Source of the DNA: CAWAPD01 sp963783865
Lineage (GTDB): Bacteria > Actinomycetota > Thermoleophilia > UBA2241
Reading direction: 5' to 3'
Length of the DNA: 64,000 nucleotides
Assembly: GCA_963783865.1 (NCBI GenBank)
Contig: CAWAPD010000006.1
Span: 1 to 64,000, forward strand
Shown here: piece after piece, positions 60,509-64,000 of the stretch
Layout: the number at the start of each line of letters is the position of its first letter
How positions within the stretch are numbered: position 1 is the first letter of the stretch
Translations under genes and position numbers: made by a program
Notes under the pieces: model-generated
Database searches by the model: none
What the model saw: the letters and a program-made list of their open reading frames with translations, nothing else
What the model was told of the DNA's origin: nothing

Positions 60509-60538
60509 GGGCGGCGGTGGCGCGAGCCACCGCCGCCC
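60509..60538. terminator. bidirectional terminator hairpin
   Basis: A perfect 13-bp stem (60509-60521 with 60526-60538) around GCGA, between the convergent saccharopine dehydrogenase-family and HTH-GAF genes. An 11-bp direct repeat CGTTCGTCTAG follows at 60540-60550 and 60561-60571. Confidence 0.75.
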
Positions 60539-60567
60539 TCGTTCGTCTAGCCCCCGCCGTCGTTCGT

Positions 60568-61641
60568 CTAGAGGCGGGTGACGGCCTGCGCCGCCGCGGC
60601 GGCCAGCACGCGCAGCACGCCCAGCGTCGCCTCGCCGGCCTCGCCGGCGAGGTTCACCGTGAGGGTCAGCTCCTCGTCGCCGGCGGGCGCGGTCGCCACG
60701 ACGGCGCCGGCGTGAGCCGGCGCCCGCCGCGCGGGCGAGGGCTCGCCAGCGGCGGGCGCCGCCGCGTCGGCGCTCTCGCCGCCGAGCTCGGCGACGGCCG
60801 AGGTCGCGCCCAGGGAGGTGCAGGCCAGGGTGGCCGCCGCCTGCAAGGCTTCGCCGACGGTGGCGGCGCCCGTGATCGCCGGCAGCCGGGCGGCGACGAC
60901 GTCGAGCGCCGCGCCGACGCGGCGCATGTCGTCGTCGCTGCGCCGCAGCTGCCCGAACACCCGCGCGTTGAGCAGCGCCACGGCGGCCTGGCTGGCGAGG
61001 GCGCGCGCGAGACGGAGCTCCTGTCGCGTCCAGCGGCGCTCGCGCAGGTGGTCGATGGCCTCGAGCAGGCCGACCGAGCGTCCCTGATGGATCAGCGGCA
61101 CGAGCAGCAGGCCCCGGCTGCCGTAGCGGCGCATGATCGCCACCTCGGCGGGGTCGGCGTTCGGGTCGCCGACGTTGACGACGGCGATCTCCTGCTCGTT
61201 CAACACCCGCCGCGTGAGGGGGAACTCCGTGACCGTGTACGGGCGGTAGTCGGGCCAGCGCCGGCCGCTGTTGTCGAAGTCGGCGAGGACGGTGACGACG
61301 CGCGACTCCTCGTCGTACTCGGAGATGGCGCAGAAGTGGCAGTTGAGCAGCGTGGTCACCTGCCGGGCGATCTCGGCCAGCAGCTCGGGCAGGTCGAGAC
61401 GGCTCGACAGCGTGACGGCCGTGTTGACCAGCGTCTCGAGCTCGCGCTCGCGGGCCAGCCGGGCGGCAAGCTGGCCGCTGTCGCCGACCAGGTGCGAGAG
61501 CTCGTCGATGTCCTCCTGCTTGATGCGGCGGTGGCCGCCGGCGGTCCGGGTGCAGGGCAGGAACCCCGAGGCGGTCCAGCGGCGGATGGTGTGGGGGGAG
61601 ACACCCAGGCGGCGGGCGGCAAGCTGAACGCTGAGGAGCAT
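60568..61641 (-). CDS. HTH-GAF transcriptional regulator (second paralogue)
   Basis: A 357-residue regulator with the same plan as the protein at 57958: HTH (VQLAARRLGVSPHTIRRW, GHRRI), then GAF (LLNCHFCAISEYD, and EIAVVNVGDPNADPAEVA) and a variable C-terminal part. The ATG at 61641 is used. It is convergent with the saccharopine dehydrogenase-family gene. The upstream region carries AAGTT motifs like those before the paralogue. Confidence 0.87.
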   Translation of the reverse strand: MLLSVQLAARRLGVSPHTIRRWTASGFLPCTRTAGGHRRIKQEDIDELSHLVGDSGQLAARLARERELETLVNTAVTLSSRLDLPELLAEIARQVTTLLNCHFCAISEYDEESRVVTVLADFDNSGRRWPDYRPYTVTEFPLTRRVLNEQEIAVVNVGDPNADPAEVAIMRRYGSRGLLLVPLIHQGRSVGLLEAIDHLRERRWTRQELRLARALASQAAVALLNARVFGQLRRSDDDMRRVGAALDVVAARLPAITGAATVGEALQAAATLACTSLGATSAVAELGGESADAAAPAAGEPSPARRAPAHAGAVVATAPAGDEELTLTVNLAGEAGEATLGVLRVLAAAAAQAVTRL

Positions 61642-61703
61642 GGGACGGACGGTACGTCGAAACCCCGGGGAGCGTCAACAGGCGCTGCGCGCCAACAACG
61701 CGC

Positions 61704-61731
61704 AAGTTTGCGCACGTCCGCGTGCGAAGTT
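61704..61731. promoter_or_regulatory. AAGTTTG sites upstream of the second HTH-GAF gene
   Basis: AAGTT at 61704-61708 and 61727-61731, in the contexts GCAAGTTTGCGC and GAAGTTTGCCG. They start about 63 bp upstream of the ATG. They match the sites at 59111-59250. Further along, 61750-62161 holds no clear gene except the hairpin at 62034. Confidence 0.5.
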
Positions 61732-62033
61732 TGCCGAAACATCGGCCCTTTGCCCGAGCCCGCCGGTGCCCGAGGATAGGCAGGCGTGCAAGGCGTGAGA
61801 CCGGCGGGACGCGTGAGCGGACCGCCTGAGCTTGCGCCGGGGCAGGACGTCCGGCCTGGAGTCTTCCGCCCCGAGGCGCTCGAGCCCGACGCTGTTGGAG
61901 CTGAAGTCGTCGCTGCGACGGGTGATGTGGCGGCCGGCAGGCCGCCCGAGGTGGAGTTCGAGCGAGAGCGCCTGAGGAGGACGCCCCCTCCCAACCGTCA
62001 CGCGGCTGGACGTCACCCCCGGGCGCACGGGCG

Positions 62034-62072
62034 GGGCCCGCGGCAGGATCTCGAAGAGACTGCCGCGGGCCC
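62034..62072. promoter_or_regulatory. hairpin in the leader region of the MFS pair
   Basis: A perfect 13-bp stem (62034-62046 with 62060-62072) has an inner TCTC/GAGA stem in its 13-base loop. It lies 89 bp before the first MFS start. It could be an attenuator of the transporter genes or an upstream terminator. Nothing else is seen in this 520-bp gap. Confidence 0.5.
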
Positions 62073-62161
62073 GTCCACGTCCGGGGCCGCCGTTCGTGCC
62101 CGCCTCGCCCATCCGATACGATGGACGCAGTGTCGGAGAGGGTGGCGATGGGGGGCCTGGG

Positions 62162-63496
62162 GTGAAGCGGCTGAGGCGGTTCCTGCGCGAGATGCGCACC
62201 TTCCCGCATCAGTTCTGGGTGCTGGTCGCCGGCACGTTCGTCTACGTCGGCGGGGCCGCTCTGGCCTTCCCCTACGAGAGCATCTACCTCAATCGCGACC
62301 TCCACGTCTCCACGCCGGTCATCGGCGCCGTGTTCGGGCTGGTGCCGCTGGCGATGATGCCGTTCCAGCTGGTCGGCGGCACGCTGTCCGACCGGGTGGG
62401 GCGCCGGCCGATGCTCATCCTCGGCACGCTGATCGGTGTGGTGTGGTTCGTCGGCTTCGCGTTCGTGCGCGAGGTGTGGGCCGTCGCCTTGCTGGTGGCG
62501 ATCGACGTCGCCTTCGGCTGGCCGCTGTTCCAGACCGCGAGCAACGCGATGATCGCCGACCTCGTGGGTCCGGAGAAGCGGACCGAGGCGTACACGATCT
62601 CGCGCGGCGCGATGAACATCGGCGTCGTGGTCGGCCCGTCGGCGGCGGCCGTGGCGCTCGGGTTCGGCGCGAGCTTCCGGGAGCTGTTCCTGGCGGCGGC
62701 CGCCGGCTGCGCCGCGTTCACGCCGGTCGCGCTGATCTGGATGAAGGAGAGCCGGCCGCGGGGGGCGGCGGCCGCGGCTCCGGCCGCGGCCGCAGCGCGC
62801 GGCCGCCGCCGGGGTCGCGGCCGATCGCCGCGGCCGCCGACCGACCCACCGGCCGCCCCGCCGCCGCCAGAGCCGGACGGTCACCGTCCGGGCTTCGGCG
62901 CGGTGCTGCGCGACCGGCGCTACCTGCTCTTCTGTCTGGTCGCCGCGCTGCCGGTGCTCTGCATCGGCCTGTTCGGGTCGGTCTACTCGCTCTACATCAC
63001 GGGCACGGTCGGGCTGCCGTTCCGCACTTGGGGCCTGCTGCTGACCATGAACGCGGCGATCGTGGCCGTGGGCCAGTACCCGGTCGTCGCTCGCCTGCAG
63101 CGGCGCAACAAGTACGTGCTGCTGGCCGTCTCGAGCCTGCTGCTGGGCCTGGGCATGGGCTGCACGGCCCTGGCGACCGGCATCCCCTGGCTGGTGGTGG
63201 CGGTGGCCGTCATCAGCCTCGGCGAGATCCTGCTGGCGCCGGTGGCGTCGGCGATCGTCTCGGACTTCGCGCCCGAACTGGTGCGCGGCCGCTACATGAG
63301 CGTGTGGACGGTCGTCTGGAACGGCGGCGCCTCCCTCGGCCTGTGGCTCGGCGGCACGGCGCTGGCGGTGCTCGGCGGCCGTGAGACCTTCCTCGCGGCG
63401 CTGATCGTCGGCCTGGCCGGGGCGGCGCTATTGCCGCTGCTGCGGCGCTCGGCGCCGCCGCAGCGGCCCCGGCGCCGCCCCCAGGTGGTGGTGTGA
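62162..63496 (+). CDS. MFS transporter, first of a tandem pair
   Basis: A 444-residue major facilitator with twelve helices. The loop motif is GGTLSDRVGRRPML, and the helix 4-5 region has AFGWPLFQTASNAMIADLV. The central cytoplasmic loop is unusually rich in Ala, Arg and Pro. The GTG at 62162 is chosen as the start near a GGGGG run. Only 1 bp separates its stop from the next GTG, which encodes a clear paralogue, so they may function together. Substrate unknown. Confidence 0.88.
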   Translation: MKRLRRFLREMRTFPHQFWVLVAGTFVYVGGAALAFPYESIYLNRDLHVSTPVIGAVFGLVPLAMMPFQLVGGTLSDRVGRRPMLILGTLIGVVWFVGFAFVREVWAVALLVAIDVAFGWPLFQTASNAMIADLVGPEKRTEAYTISRGAMNIGVVVGPSAAAVALGFGASFRELFLAAAAGCAAFTPVALIWMKESRPRGAAAAAPAAAAARGRRRGRGRSPRPPTDPPAAPPPPEPDGHRPGFGAVLRDRRYLLFCLVAALPVLCIGLFGSVYSLYITGTVGLPFRTWGLLLTMNAAIVAVGQYPVVARLQRRNKYVLLAVSSLLLGLGMGCTALATGIPWLVVAVAVISLGEILLAPVASAIVSDFAPELVRGRYMSVWTVVWNGGASLGLWLGGTALAVLGGRETFLAALIVGLAGAALLPLLRRSAPPQRPRRRPQVVV

Positions 63497-63497
63497 C

Positions 63498-64000
63498 GTG
63501 ACCGACGGCCTGCTGCCCGAGGCGCCGCCCGACGCCGCCGAGGCGCCGATCGGCGGCCTGTCGGGCTTCGCGGCCGCGCTGCGCGGCTCGCCGCGCGCGT
63601 TCCGGATCCTCGTCGCCGCCACTGCGGCCTTCTGCCTGGCCATGGCGATCGGCGAGCCGTACGAGACGATCTTCGTCACCGAGCGGCTCGGCGTGTCGAT
63701 CGCCGTCGTCGGGCTGGTCTGGACCGTCTCGTCCTTCGTGGGCCTGCCGCTGCAGTTCGTCGGCGGCGTGGTCTGCGACCGCGTGGGCCGGCGTCCCCTG
63801 ATGGTCGCCTCGGGCGTCACCCTGGTCGTCTTCTACCTCGTGATGGCCACCGCCCACAGCTTGTGGCCCGTGGCGCTCGTGGCCGTGCTCGAGTCGGCGA
63901 TCGGCTGGCCGCTCTGCCTGGTCGCCTGCAACGCGATGATCGCCGACCTGCTGCCCCCGGGGCGGCGGCCGGTCGCCTACAGCGTCTGGCGCGCCGCCAT
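63498..64000 (+). CDS. MFS transporter, second of a tandem pair (cut by window edge)
   Basis: The open frame from GTG at 63498 reaches the right edge (at least 167 residues). It has a 30-residue hydrophilic start, then helices with FVGGVVCDRVGRRPLMV and SAIGWPLCLVACNAMIADLLPP. These blocks match the neighbour upstream in the same places, so the two are paralogues encoded head to tail. The GTG lies directly behind the TGA of that gene. The rest is outside the window. Confidence 0.85.
   Translation, partial: MTDGLLPEAPPDAAEAPIGGLSGFAAALRGSPRAFRILVAATAAFCLAMAIGEPYETIFVTERLGVSIAVVGLVWTVSSFVGLPLQFVGGVVCDRVGRRPLMVASGVTLVVFYLVMATAHSLWPVALVAVLESAIGWPLCLVACNAMIADLLPPGRRPVAYSVWRAA

Noticed and set aside
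61786..62100. Possible gene between the second HTH-GAF gene and the MFS pair.
   Set aside because: Open frames exist on both strands, but none has a ribosome site with convincing composition or motif.

Overview
The window is about 70% G+C, densely packed and almost entirely G/C at third codon positions. Gene content (RsbU/RsbW/RsbV-type partner switching, UgpC-type sugar ABC cassettes, an LpqI-like family 3 hydrolase, GerMN lipoprotein, many GTG starts) suggests a member of the Actinomycetota. A two-module 2-hydroxyacyl-CoA dehydratase activase with its partner and a SPASM-like radical SAM enzyme hint at an anaerobic or facultative deep-branching lineage. The sequence alone does not allow a genus to be named.

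Layout. 1-7837: the 3' end of tRNA-Phe and a scarred stretch, then PlsC acyltransferase, a MazG-like pyrophosphohydrolase, an MFS transporter, a minus-strand operon (DUF5996, UBP zinc finger, SDR, GNAT), an unknown protein and an MBL-fold hydrolase. 7848-17553, minus strand: an HTH-GAF-HD-GYP-GGDEF protein, a membrane-anchored peptide-binding protein, and a sugar ABC operon (binding protein, two permeases, ATPase, PfkB kinase). 17835-23744: zinc-ribbon protein, ABC-2 exporter, VOC protein, lipoprotein glycosidase, ThiF protein and an autoinducer-synthase-like GNAT protein. 23749-32328, minus strand: a GGDEF/EAL protein, an MFS transporter, and an operon of STAS, HATPase, PP2C phosphatase and subtilase. 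A class I cyclic-di-GMP (GEMM) riboswitch precedes the subtilase. 32783-43273: radical SAM protein, PGRP amidase, two unknown proteins, the acyl-CoA dehydratase activase pair and a 53-residue protein. 43515-54972: cupin, MNT-HEPN toxin-antitoxin pair with its own operator, GerMN lipoprotein, GyrI-like protein, Fe-S-less MutY, ABC-F ATPase, carbamate kinase, membrane proteins and a second ABC-2 exporter. 54998-64000: a DnaQ-DinG fusion, two paralogous HTH-GAF regulators flanking a saccharopine-dehydrogenase-family gene, and two tandem MFS transporters, the last cut by the window edge.

Main points. (1) A cyclic-di-GMP riboswitch, a hairpin exposing the Shine-Dalgarno and pairing part of the start codon, and an anti-SD candidate all lie in the leader of a secreted subtilase that ends in eight KYxWS repeats. 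The subtilase gene overlaps the gene for a PP2C phosphatase followed by HATPase and STAS partners. The window also encodes two cyclic-di-GMP turnover enzymes, so a second-messenger circuit is visible. (2) A SPASM-like radical SAM gene is divergent from the subtilase, and the repeat contains W-S-K, the tripeptide crosslinked in darobactin. This is only a hypothesis. (3) Several genes end inside a perfect GC-rich hairpin with the stop codon in the loop. (4) A family of regulators joins a MerR-like HTH to GAF; one member adds HD-GYP and GGDEF, and the other two share an upstream AAGTT motif. (5) Perfect terminator-like palindromes also lie inside coding sequence, notably in the dinG-like gene.
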